The notes beneath the pieces are model-generated. The model made no database searches, had not been told where the DNA came from, and worked only from the letters and a program-made list of their open reading frames with translations. Position numbers and translations under genes: made by a program. This document shows, piece by piece, positions 10,120 to 21,127 of a stretch of 64,000 nt of DNA. Within the stretch, counting starts at the first letter, position 1; the number at the start of each line of letters is the position of its first letter. This stretch comes from Stachybotrys elegans (Eukaryota; Ascomycota; Sordariomycetes; Hypocreales; Stachybotryaceae). The DNA is taken from positions 124,001 through 188,000 of the forward strand of contig JAGPNK010000013.1 in NCBI GenBank assembly GCA_020746835.1, written 5' to 3'.

Positions 10120-13100
10120 CTAGCTGGACGCCTCTATCGTCGGCCCCTTCTCTTCCACCTTGACGACCAAGTCGTAGCTGATCCTTAGGTTCTCCGCCCC
10201 GCTCAGCGCTCTCGTCATCATCGTCTCATGCTTCTCGCGGACTAGACGGCGCAGGGCGCCCACGAGGAAGCCCGCCACAATATCCACTGGCCACGAGTCC
10301 GGGATGAGCGCGAGCACCTCGTCGACCTCGAACCAGCCACCGAAACGCTCCAGCAAGGCCCCCGTCTGTTCCACGCGGTCGCCGGGATCCTCGATGGCCA
10401 GGAATTCCCTCAGCACGTCTTGGAAGAGACGTCGCTGCTGCTCCACCGATGGCATGCTGTCCCGTCGTCCGTTCTGGGCTATGTAGATGCTGCTGCCGCC
10501 ACGTAGACAGTACGCCACTGTCGTATCGTAGTCTCCCAGCTTATGCACTAGCAGGCGCAGTGCCTCCGGATGACGCCGTTCCCGCGCTGCCAGGATGATA
10601 TTTTCTGGCACAAGAAGCTCGTCAGGGAGGTTAGCGAGGCGCTGCCGGACGGCCCCGACGTCGTAGTTTTGGTTGCTTCCCAGGAGCTGAAGCAGCCGAA
10701 GACGGCTGCGCCAGACCTCATCATCAGGAGGGGCGTTGTCGGTGAGGAAATGGCTGTAGGTCGGCTTCGGAGCATTTAGCGCTCTGTAAGCATCGTAGGT
10801 TGCCATGACCATGTCGCGGCTCGCCGACGAAGATTCCAGCTCTCCCACTACTACATCGAGGTAGTAGCTGATGAGCTCATTGACGTGTTTCGTGAACCCC
10901 TTGCCAAAGACCAGGTGTTCCAGGTAGTACTTGACCGCATTGGGTGCTTCTGCCCTCAGTATCTCGACTACCTGGGCAGGTTCAAACTTGGGCGCCTTGC
11001 CCTTGTCCTCTGTGAACACCTGGACACCTAGCTTGGGATTGAGGTTGGCCAGCCAGACACCGTATTCTTGAACGAGACTTTGGCTGCTGATCTTGGTGAG
11101 GTAGTCCCTCACCCGCTGCTCGGTGATGTCGCGACTTTCCAGCCCATCATCACGCTCTCCTTCAAGGATGCGCCTCCACGTCGCGAGCACATCTCCGGCC
11201 ATCTTACGGCTCTGATATAGTCGGCTCAGGACATAGAGGCGGTGATAAGACTCCAACAAATCCACGGCCCTTTCAAAGCACTCAACGCCCCGGTCCACAA
11301 GATCGTGTAGTTCGGGCCTCACTGCACCTCCTCTCCCCAGGCCCCTCGGAGGATCTTGATCAAGCTCCAGCAGAACAAGGAGCAGGGCGGCGTCCACCGT
11401 TCGAAATACTTCGCTTTCATCTGGCACGCTCCCGAAGCCCTTCATCTTTCGCCAGGCTGTCAAGAACCGCCGAAGGAAGAGCTTGACAGTGGCATTCAAG
11501 TTTGCAAATGTGCCCTTTGCTCGAAGGACAAAATCGCTGCTCCGCAGGAATGACTCTGCCACCTTCTTTACGCCGCCGTAAATCCATATACCTCGGCGAC
11601 CTTCGATAATCTCATTTCGAACTCCTGGTATCATAGAAAGAACCACCCGAGGGTCAAGTTTGCTACCCACGACGCCTTCTTCAAGGGCATTGATTTCGCT
11701 GTCAGAAAAGTGCTGGCTCTCTGGCGACAGCAATAGGCTGGTTACAAGCAGCACGCCTGCCTTTTGCCGAATATATCCAAAAGTCATAAACTCCAGCTCG
11801 TTACGTGGGTCGCGATTTCGGATAAAGGATAGTACGTCCAAGACCATATGCCTGTTAATAGGGCCGAGCTGAGGATCGGCCACGTCCGAAGCGGCCTTGA
11901 GCCTGGCATCAAGCTGGATTAGCAGCGGGTTTCGGATTGCCCACCAGATCCGACGCCCAGACCATACTACCAGTCTTGCTATTGATTTTGAGAATCGCCT
12001 GGCGAATTCCTCTCCTTCTGAAATTCGTGCCGCCTCCCAGCCCTCTGATAGAGATTCGTCGTCTTGAGAATCGTAGTTTCGCTCAAACAGCTCCTTCTCC
12101 TTAGAAAGACGCTCCATGGACATTGCTGTTCGGGAATCCGCGCTCTTCAGAGAACTAGTTGAAGCTTCTGTGGGGTTTGAGAATGGGGTGAACCTCCGTT
12201 GTGATAGCGCCTCCACGATACTCTCAAACTGCACGTCTTCGCTGCCGATCAGAGTACGGATCCCATATGGCGTGGTTCTGTCTGTACCGCTAGCTTCCAG
12301 CCAGTATTTGTCCAGCTTGGAATCACTGGCGTCCAACTGCTGAATCTCGAGACCACAGCAGAGTCCCTCATCAGTCTGCTTGGTAAGTGACGCAATGACA
12401 TAGCCATCCTCCTGGCCAGGCATTTCGGATCGCGAAGTCGACATGTCTTGTGCAGGGCTATCCACTGCCACTTCCCTAGGGTATCGCTCAAACTGAAGCG
12501 GGGGTCTGGTAGGGTCGCCGTCTAGATTCACAAACACGCCCAAGCCGGGCTCGAGTGGGCTGGTTCCAGTGACAACTAGGAACTCGTCTGGGGTTGGCGA
12601 CACGATATGAGGCTTCAAAAAGACGGATCCGGGCTTCAGTCTCCCGTCCACAGGCTGAATAGTTGGCGTTGTGGCACCTACTGGTGTTCCAGGAGCTGGA
12701 TCTGGTGGCGGCTGGAGTCCTGATGCCTGTGGTGGTGGAGTTGATTCTTGGAGGGGGGTTTCTGGGTCACTGCCACGGGGGTCCTGGCGCAAGATGTTTC
12801 CCATAATAGAGTTGCCCAGACTACTGCTGCGGCTATGTCCTTGATTCTGAAGCTCGCTTAGTGGCCGGTTTTGCGCCGACGAGGCGCTCCGTTGAATTCC
12901 TCCATTATTCGATGCGAGGCTTTGCACTTGGCCAATCTCAGGCGGGGAGGATTCATCTTCTAGTGATGATATGTTCATCAAGGGAATCTTCAGCTGCCTC
13001 TCGACGTCTAACAAAGCATAGGACTTGGAGTCGGCTACGCATGCTATGGAATCGCGACGGAGCGAGAGAGTGCTGCCAGCGAAATCGATTGTCTGTTTGA

Positions 13101-13805
13101 ATTTGTATTAGCAACCGGAACAGTACGCGCCTGAGACCACCATACCTTGATGGGACGAGCAGCATTATCTCCAATGAGAGCAACTCGGATACGACGATTG
13201 AGTGAGAGCAGCATTGCCACACCAACACCTTGGTCGCTGCCATCATCCAGCACCGGCTCGTTCAGGTCAACTCCGCCAATGCCATTGCAGTTCTTGACCT
13301 GTGTAGGACCCGACGATGTCTCGAGCGCGGGGCTGAGTTCAGGGAGGGAGTAGAAGGTGACAGTCCAATTGCACAGCACGCACGCCTTGTTGACTCGAGG
13401 GAGGAGGAGGATCTGCTGGACGCCAGGCCGCGAGTTGGCCGGTTCAGCGAAGGCAGGCGACAGTCTCGAAGCCAAGATATATACAGCGTTCCCCGACGGA
13501 TCGGACGGGTCAGGGGGGATTTGGACAAAGTGCAGAAGCTCCGAGGCCGAGGTGCCGACATACAAGTTGCCGTCTAAGTTGGGACACAGTCAGTCAATGG
13601 GATCGCACATCTTGGACAAGACCAAGGTGCTGGAACGTGGCTTACCCCAATAGTCGACGCAGGTGATCTTTACATCGTCGTGGGAGCCATCCGCGGAGAG
13701 GGGAGCGTCGTCGAGGAGCGACCGGAGGACGTAGGGGCCATCTTCGTTCCGCAGCTGCTGAGCGAGAGTCGCCGAGGGCTTGTCGGCCGAGCCACTGGAA
13801 GTCAT
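10120..13805 (-). CDS. vps3: CORVET subunit Vps3 / TGFBRAP1-like, CNH-domain protein
   Basis: Predicted 1186-residue endosomal tethering factor. In the family, Vps3 is a Rab5-effector subunit of CORVET acting in early-endosome fusion. There are three exons on the minus strand, 13805-13646, 13573-13146 and 13092-10120, and all introns keep frame. The N-terminal about 350 residues form a citron-homology (CNH) propeller, seen in 'NLYVGTSASELLHFVQIP' and 'GVQQILLLPRVNKACVLCN', with a disordered Ser/Pro insert. The rest is helical. Near the C-terminus is a Vps39-2-like segment, 'HPEALRLLVHKLGDYDTT'. There is no C-terminal RING-type Cys cluster, which argues for Vps3 rather than Vps39/Vam6. The ATG at 13805 is used because upstream in-frame codons start only at TTG. 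It is divergent from coy1 across 521 nt. Confidence 0.85.
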
Positions 13806-14326
13806 AACGGCGATTGAATTGGCTGCATCATCCGAGACCAATCCTGCGTCCAAGCCTAGCGCTGAGTAGATAGAGGCTCAATAGGCTAGCCAGCTATCGC
13901 CAGTCGACTTGGGGTGAGTGCCGGGAAGAGGCGGGACTTCTGCCTGCGCGCGCGACAGGTACCTGGACAACGAGCAATGGATGCGCTGGTGACGATGGTA
14001 ACGAGGCTGAGGTGGGGCGCCACAGGAGAGCTTCGAGGTGTGGCGCCAAGCATCTGAGGTGCCTCGGATTACAGGTACCACAGCAGCTAAAGGTGCGCTG
14101 ATGAGGCTGGTGTGTGGGTACCATGACCAAGGCCAGGACATGCATTCCGTTGGCTTGGGGTAACATGTCCGTCCTGTCCCTTTGATCCCTAAATTGTTCG
14201 ACTTCCGACAAAACTCCCTGCGTCCTACAAGCCCGAATCTGCAGGAAACCCGGCTGATCCCCTCGGTCCATGCGATGCGATAGACGATACCATTGGAAAT
14301 AACCCTAGCACGAGACTTGGTGCAAG
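13806..14326. promoter_or_regulatory. Bidirectional promoter of vps3 and coy1
   Basis: Only 521 nt separate the start codons of two divergent membrane-traffic genes, so they must share promoter DNA. No clear TATA box is visible. I see no gene here. Confidence 0.6.
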
Positions 14327-16630
14327 ATGGCAGACTCGGTGGAAGCTCTCACTGCGGCCACGCAAGCGGCTGAGCCAGTGAACAATGACGTGCCAGCAAA
14401 TCCCGGCAACAAGTTCCAACATGCCATTGCGGTTTGGAGAAGTAGGCAACCCTCGTACTCAGAAGCACTTGCTGCAGCTGCTGACGACGGCACACAGACC
14501 TCGACCTGACCACCTTGACCTCGAACCTCGACAACACAGCCTCGGACATTGTTGCGTACCAGCGAGACTCGACCGTTCAGCGAAAGGACCTTGCTCAGAA
14601 AACAAAGGACTTCCGCAAGCTTGATGATGCAGCCAAGTTGACGGAAATCAAAGGCCTGCTCAAAGGTGCGCTCCTTGCGACTAGACCATGGTATGCACCA
14701 GAGGCTGACTAGCACTGCAGCCTATCAGACGTTCATCGATCTCCTCACCAACCACTCCAAGTCGGTCAACTCGGCGTTCCTGCAAGCATACACGGCCTTG
14801 TCTGAAGTCCCGGATCCGTACCCGTTGCTTGAGGCCTCGGTCGACTCCATGCTGGTGTCGGAAGATACACTCCCGAAGCTCACAGAAGAAAACCAGCACC
14901 TACAGCAGAATGTGTCGAAGCTCAGTGCACAGCTCGAAGAGACAGAATCCCGCCTACAGGCCGAGAGAAGCGCGAGGAAAGAACTCGAAGACGACCTGGA
15001 AACTCGGGTGAAGGGGGTGGAGTCGTCATGGAGCGCGGTGCTGGAGGAGAAGAGAGATAACTGGGAGTCCAAGGAGAAGAGCTTGGAGGAAAAGGTGGAA
15101 AATCAAGAGCGCCTCTTGAATGAGATGAAGGCAAGCTACGAGGTGAACCAACGATTGGGCAAGGGGGGCGAGGACTCTGAGTTGCAACGCGGCCGCGTTT
15201 CTACTGCCGAGCTGGAGATGCTCCATTCCGATCTTGAGCGGACGAGCGCTCGGTTGGCAGAAGTGGAGGCAAGGAACGAGCAGATGAGGCTGGAACTGGC
15301 GCATGCTAAATCTTCGGTCCCTGCCCACCCAGAAACCTCTTTGGAGGATGACCCGGGCTACATGCGAATGCGATCTGAGAACTCGTCCCTCATCCGGAAA
15401 CTAGACGCGGCGCGGGTCGAAAGAGAGGCACAGAAGCGAGATCTCGATGCCAAGCTTAGGTCTATAGAGCGAGAAGTCGCTCTGCTGAAGGAGGAAAAGG
15501 AGTCGCTCAAGGCAAAGGTGCAGAAATGGAGCGACTACGAAGAGGTTAAGCAGGAGCTCGAGGTCCTCAAGAGCATCGAGTTTGCTACCGGAGACGACGA
15601 CGAGGTTCGGGAGCAGATCGGTGCCAAGGACGCCGAGGGTGAGACGCTGGAGAAGCTTTTGCTGGGCAGGAACAAGAAGCTGGGCGACGAGCTCACGATA
15701 CTTCGTGTCTCGCACCAGGACCTGCAGGCCCGGTTGGAGGATTTGCAAGAGGAGCTCTCTCGAACCAATGCTGAGCTTGAGAAGGCACAGCGATTAAACG
15801 AGAAGCTGGAGAGTGACCTGGAAAATGTACAGGCCGAGGGAGCAAATGCCTTCCCATCGGGTGCTTCTGTGGCGGGCACCTACGTGACACGTACGGCAGG
15901 ACGCCGAGGCGGTCGAATCTCACCCACATCGTCGATCATCAGCGGGATGGACCCCCGTGGACCTGCAGTGGGCGAGCGAGAGCCCATGGGAGGCGGCTCA
16001 GGCATCCTGCCCATGGTTACGGCGCAGAGAGATCGCTTCAAAAAGAAGAATGCAGAGCTCGAGCACGAACTGTCTGAAAGTCACCGAACAGTGCAGCAGC
16101 TACGGCAAGAGGTGGCAGCTCTCCAAAAGGATAACCTAACCCTTTACGAGAAGACGAGATACGTGTCTACCTACAACCGGGGAGGGGCGACTGCATCATC
16201 TTCATCGGCGTACTCGGCCAACCCTAACCCATCTACAGTGTCTATGGGAGGTACCGGCAACCCGGGGATCGAGCTGGACCGGTACCGCAAGGCGTACGAG
16301 TCCAACATTTCTCCCTTTGCGGCGTTCCGAGGCCGGGAATCGGCGAGAGCATACAGGAGGATGAGTTTCCCAGAACGAGTGGTGTACTCGGTGACAAGGA
16401 TGGTGCTGGCGTCACGGACGAGCAGAAACTTGTTCGCAGCATACTGTCTGGTGTTGCATATCCTCGTCTTCTTCTCGCTGTACTGGCTGGGGTCAGCCGA
16501 CTTTGAGAGGCACGCGAGCAACTTGGGCTCGGCAGCTGCAGCAGCGGCTGCGGGAGGGGGGGGCAGCGGTCAGGCAAATGGCGGTGCGGACCATGGAGAA
16601 TGGAAAGAAGACGGGTTCAACGGACAGTAA
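14327..16630 (+). CDS. coy1: Golgi membrane coiled-coil protein CASP/Coy1
   Basis: Tail-anchored Golgi protein of the CASP/Coy1 family, which acts in retrograde tethering and SNARE traffic. There are three exons, 14327-14441, 14498-14665 and 14721-16630 (730 residues), with introns of 56 and 55 nt, both phase 1. The spliced N-terminus restores the family signature: the segment reading 'WRNLDLTTLTSNLDNTASD' crosses the first junction, followed by 'VQRKDLAQKTKDFRKLDD'. Residues about 120-560 are heptad-rich coiled coil (Glu/Lys/Leu). The CASP C-terminal motif 'YRKAYESNISPFAAFRGRE' precedes one transmembrane helix at about 664-685 and a short Ala/Gly-rich lumenal tail. Without the introns no single frame covers the conserved N-terminus, which supports the model. 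Confidence 0.93.
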
Positions 16631-17191
16631 TGATGACGTGGAGGGTTATGTTTCGACGACGCACAGCGTATTATCTTTCTGGATAGGGTGTATGATGTAC
16701 AACATGAGGCAAGGGAGGGGGCGAGTGCATTTCTGCACTTGTGTATACCTGCGGTCGTTTCCATGTCGTATTTTTTTTTCTTGTTCCGTTTCTCTTGGAG
16801 CCGCCTGTGCGGGCACTCAGTTGTTTAGACCATGTATGATAACTTGATTGGGCCCTGGCAGAAATTGGAGTTATTGAATTTGCAGCGTTTATTGAGCGTG
16901 GCATTGGGCGAGTCTCGTGGACAGCAAATACTTGGCAATGGCCAAGGCAGAGAGAAAGAGAGCAAAGATGAAGAAAGAAGAAGGTCGTTCAACCACTACT
17001 TTGCGCATGTGGATCGCAAAGAGGCGGTTGATGGAGGGTATCTACTCTATAATGTAGACGCCGGCCGCCTTAACGACCGCGTTCATGAACCAGTAAGACG
17101 TCTCGACGGGAGAGCTTGGCAAATCGGGGAAGGAGACGCGTCGATGATTGGGCCAGGTCCTTAACCGCTGCCGTAGCGGGACCCGAACGGC

Positions 17192-17209
17192 AGAGAGAGA
17201 GAGAGAGAG
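17192..17209. repeat. GA dinucleotide microsatellite
   Basis: An uninterrupted AG/GA run of 18 nt in non-coding DNA downstream of coy1. Confidence 0.9.
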
Positions 17210-17316
17210 TGCGAAGTGGATGCTGCTGGGCCTGTGGATGGCGGATGCTATTTTCGTTAGGCGCCGACCAAGCAGGTTAATTGCGGACAGCAACCGATGG
17301 GCGGGCGAGTCGTGCC

Positions 17317-17335
17317 GGGGGGGGGGGGGGGGGGG
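17317..17335. repeat. Poly-G tract (19 G)
   Basis: Nineteen consecutive G in non-coding DNA. Homopolymers this long are often mis-sized in assemblies, so the exact length is uncertain. Confidence 0.9.
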
Positions 17336-18354
17336 CTGGGGGAGGTCCAGGCAATCTAATGAGCTTGCCTGCTTGATCGGTATGTTTGTCGGATGGATGC
17401 TTTTTGTTTAATGGTTTATAGAAACGAGTGCGAGGGCATGGCATTCTTGGCTTTGGGGGAGCCGCCGAGCTGGATTGAAGTGGTAAATCTACCTACCTGT
17501 ACCTCAGTACATTACCTGTAGGTGTATGTACTGCTAAAATTCAGTCCTCTTCTGAGCAGTGATGTACAAGCTCTCACGTAGCACCGGGCACACAAATCAC
17601 TCCTCGGCGTACATGCAGCACAGCAGTCAAGCAAGCTGAAGGACAGGACCTCACTGTCCAGTCGGGTGCATCGCCATCCCTCGCACAATGATCTTCCTGC
17701 CCCTCCACCAGGTAACCAGGCCAGCGGTAGTATTCCGTGCATTCGCTCATGGGCCATATGCAGATCTCGAACGATTTTCTCTTCCCTCTTGGCGGGTCAT
17801 GCGTCCAGATGGCTAGGAACCTAGCTGCTCGGTAGCCGCCAGGCCAAAAAGATGTTTATTTATTATTTTTACCTTTACTTTTATGTATGTGCTGCCAGGC
17901 TTTCGGCAGAACTGACCCTGCCTCTCCCATCAAGAGCAGCCAATCGCCCGCCAGGTCCCCACTGCAAGGCACCTAACCGCCCAGCCATCGATTGGCCATG
18001 GCTGCTTCTCTCCGCTTCCCGAGCTGCGGTAGATGGCAGATCCCTGCTTGGCCGTAGCGGCAACGCGGGAGTGGCCCTGCGGAGCCCATTCCCCCCAGCC
18101 GGCCAATCGCCGCGCCCAGTGCCCATGGTAGCTCCCCCTCCATTTCCTTGTCCCCTTGTCGCTTTGCCGCCGTCCGGATAGCGGCTGATGCCTCTCCTCT
18201 CTCTCGTTCGACCCCGAACCAAACTTGCCAGAGATGAGGAGCACAAAGAGGGACCCTAGGCAGCGTAGCGATGGAGTGCGTGGGGACGCTGGGCATCCTT
18301 GGCTGGCCTGGGTTGCGCGCGTGTAGACAAACGCTTGCCCGCCATGTTGTTGTG

Positions 18355-18364
18355 TATATTAAAG
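18355..18364 (+). promoter_or_regulatory. TATA-like element upstream of the DUF3455 gene
   Basis: TATATTAAAG about 310 nt before the start codon, followed by the CT-rich tract typical of strongly expressed fungal promoters. The assignment is by motif and position only. Confidence 0.45.
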
Positions 18365-18667
18365 CACAACCTCCCGATGGGCTCAAGATCTCTCTTCTCC
18401 TTTGGCAAGCCAACCTCCTCATCTCATCTACCGTTTTCCTTTTTTTATCTCCTTTTTTCCTTCTGGTCTTATTTTCCTTTGGGTTCCTATTTCTCATTAT
18501 TTCCTTTACCGAATATCCTCAAGTCTCCTCTTTTAACGACCAACCCATCTCTCTCATATCCGTTTCTTCCTCCATCTCCTGGTTGAGCTTGGATTCAGTA
18601 CCTACGCGAATCCTTCTTCAATCTTAAACATACTTATTAAAAAACACACACAAAAACATCATACAAG

Positions 18668-19572
18668 ATGCAGTTCTCTACCATCTTGTTCTCCACACTG
18701 GCCGTGGTGGCTTCCGCTGCTCCCACGTCGAGGGCCAGCTTCCGAGAGACGACCGACGCCTCAGATGCCCTGGAGAAGGTGTCAGACTACTTCAACCTGC
18801 TGGCCAACAAGGTCCAGTTTGCTAGGATCATGGACCAGGCCCCTGCTTGTGATGTCTCTCGAGCCCAGATGCCGATTGGTACGTGACCCGAAGCTCACAA
18901 GCCGTTACCCCTACCTGCCTGCTGACACTTCTTCCTAGCGCCTGAAGCTCTTCCTGCTCCCGCTGCAGGCCACAGGGTACACCACGTCGCCGTCGGCCGC
19001 GGCACCCAGAACTACACGTGCGACACCTCCAACTCCACCGCCGTGCCCGCGGCCCAGGGCGCTGTCGCCGTGCTCTTCAACGCCAGCTGCATCGCGGCCC
19101 TGTACCCAGACCTCCTCCAGGCCATCCCTGGCATGGCCGTCCACTTCACCGTCGATGAGGCCCAGCAGCTCGGCCCGGCCGGCCTGCAGGTCTCGGGCCA
19201 CCACTACTTCATCGACAACACGACGCCCGCCTTTGACCTCAGCGGCCCGGACCACGACTTTGGCATGTACATTGGCAAGAAGGCCAATGGCACCGACGCC
19301 CCTACCACGGCGGCTGTCGGCCTCGGCGGCGAGAAGGCTGTGCCCTGGCTGCGCCTGGGTTCCATCGAGGGCACCACGCAGAACATGCAGGAGGTGTACC
19401 GTGTCAACACTGCTGGTGGAAGTGCCCCGGCCACGTGTGCCGGCCAGCCTGAGAGCTTCCAGATCGAGTACGCCACAGTGTAAGTTCCCCCCTCAGCCCT
19501 TGCCTCTCTGTCGTGCCATGAGCTAACTCAACTTTCAGGTACTGGTTCTTCGAGGGTGCGGACGAGGAATAA
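18668..19572 (+). CDS. Secreted DUF3455-family protein
   Basis: Predicted 261-residue secreted protein of the DUF3455 family, often labelled 'malate dehydrogenase' in fungal genomes without evidence for that reaction. There are three exons, 18668-18878, 18939-19479 and 19539-19572, with introns of 60 and 59 nt. Residues 1-18 are a clear signal peptide, a hydrophobic core ending in ASAA. The mature part carries 'HHVAVGRGTQNYTC', then 'HYFIDNTTPAFDL', and ends 'YWFFEGADEE', the usual C-terminal pattern of the family. Several Asn-X-Ser/Thr glycosylation sites are present. The last exon encodes only about eleven residues. The function is not known to me. Confidence 0.9.
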
Positions 19573-21127
19573 ATGATAAACGACGGGTGATGGCTTCTTC
19601 TTTTCTTTTTCTTCTTCTTCTCCTCTATCTTTTGGTTGCTCTTTTACCCTTCTTAATTTGTGGCGTTGTATATACCAAATACCTTTGACGCTTGCATGCA
19701 AGGGAACTTTGTGCTCGACCCTATCAGCCTGCTCATGCTTATCTGTCGGTGACTGTCAGTAACTACCTAGAGGGGCTCGGGCATATGCACGGGTCGATCA
19801 TGTTTCACTTCGTGGCAGAGCCTTGCGGGCTGAACGACAGAATGGTGATGTCAATCAGGTGGAGGCCAAGGCATCAGGCGACTGGCGGTGGGGGTGCTAC
19901 TAACTAAATTATTACAGGCCATGGTGGTGCTGGGATGATTGTTGCCTCGACTCGGATCACAGGGTTCAGGGGTCCATCAACTAAAAAAGCAGCCACAGGT
20001 GCCTCCTGTGAATCAAGACTCAGCACTCGACCTGCAGCGACGCTGACGAATGGCATGTAGCGCTGCGTCGTGCTGCTTTTATCACGATGGGACGCGCATA
20101 CATTACCTAAGTTAATAATGTCGTTATCAATTTCTTTTCCATCCTTTCCTTTACCCTTTCTTTTTTGGTGTGTGGCTTTTTTGCTTCTTTCTTGACAAGT
20201 CATCAAGCTTGCCTCACCGGCCCATTATATAGGCAAGGCTGCTCGCTGCTCATTCGCCATTGAGGAAATAACACCCCCTCTTGTCCTGCCAGTACTCGTA
20301 TCGCTTTAACTCTCGCGTCCCCCTCTTCAGCTAAACCTGCCTGCCGAATCTTTTGCATACTTCTAACTACTACCTACCTCACACCCCGTAATCTTTGCTA
20401 CCTACTATCTGAACAATTACCTATTTCTTCCCCTCCTCCCCTCCTCCCCTTCTCCCCTCCTCATCCCAAACGTGTTGTGGATAGATTCATTCTTCTTACG
20501 CAGTCTTGATATTTTCCTCCGAATCATCGCCGGTCGCCGACTAAGCAGCAAGCTACTGCATCATTGTACGGGCTTGAGTTTGCTCTGAGCGCCATCCATC
20601 AATCAATCAATCGCTACACAATCATTCATCAAGGACGCGTTGCCATCTTGCTGTCCTGGACCTCGACCGCCTTAGCAGCACCTACATCAGAATTATACCA
20701 GAATCGTACCAGGCCCTGCAGTGTGCCCTCACACCAGGCCTGCCTGTGCCTTGCATCAAGATCCTCCGCGGCACCCAGCCAAGTCGGGCCTTGGAATCGG
20801 ATATATCTAAGTTAAGGGCATTGAAGTTGAGGGTATGAATCCACCTCCCCACTATCGCATCACTGCTACTCCACCTCCACCTTTTCGACCCTCATGCCCA
20901 AAATCCCCGGCATCTGCCATGCCACCTCGTTCAACCTAGGCCCTTGATCTGACCATCTTGCTTTCATTCGACCCGGGCTCTCTTGTTTCATTCTCTGTTC
21001 TACCATGGTAGCTCACAAATCTGCTAGATTACCGGCTATTCAGGGCAGCCGTCCTACATTTTCACCTTGCTCAAACCCACATTGCTCCTAAGGCAGTTCT
21101 CGCAACCTGCCCGCTGTACGAGGCAAT
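19573..21127. other. Promoter and long leader of the F-box gene
   Basis: No supportable gene. A TATATA element at 20226-20231 is followed by about 900 nt of CT-rich DNA with several short upstream open frames before the ATG at 21128. The arrangement suggests a long 5' leader, possibly with introns. Confidence 0.5.

Larger units (their letters stand above)
16631..18667. other. Intergenic region between coy1 and the DUF3455 gene
   Basis: No supportable gene. It contains a GA microsatellite (17192-17209), a run of 19 G (17317-17335) and, close to the downstream gene, a TATA-like element with a long CT-rich leader. Frames on both strands around 17850-18250 are open but of biased composition and without domain content. 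Confidence 0.55.
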
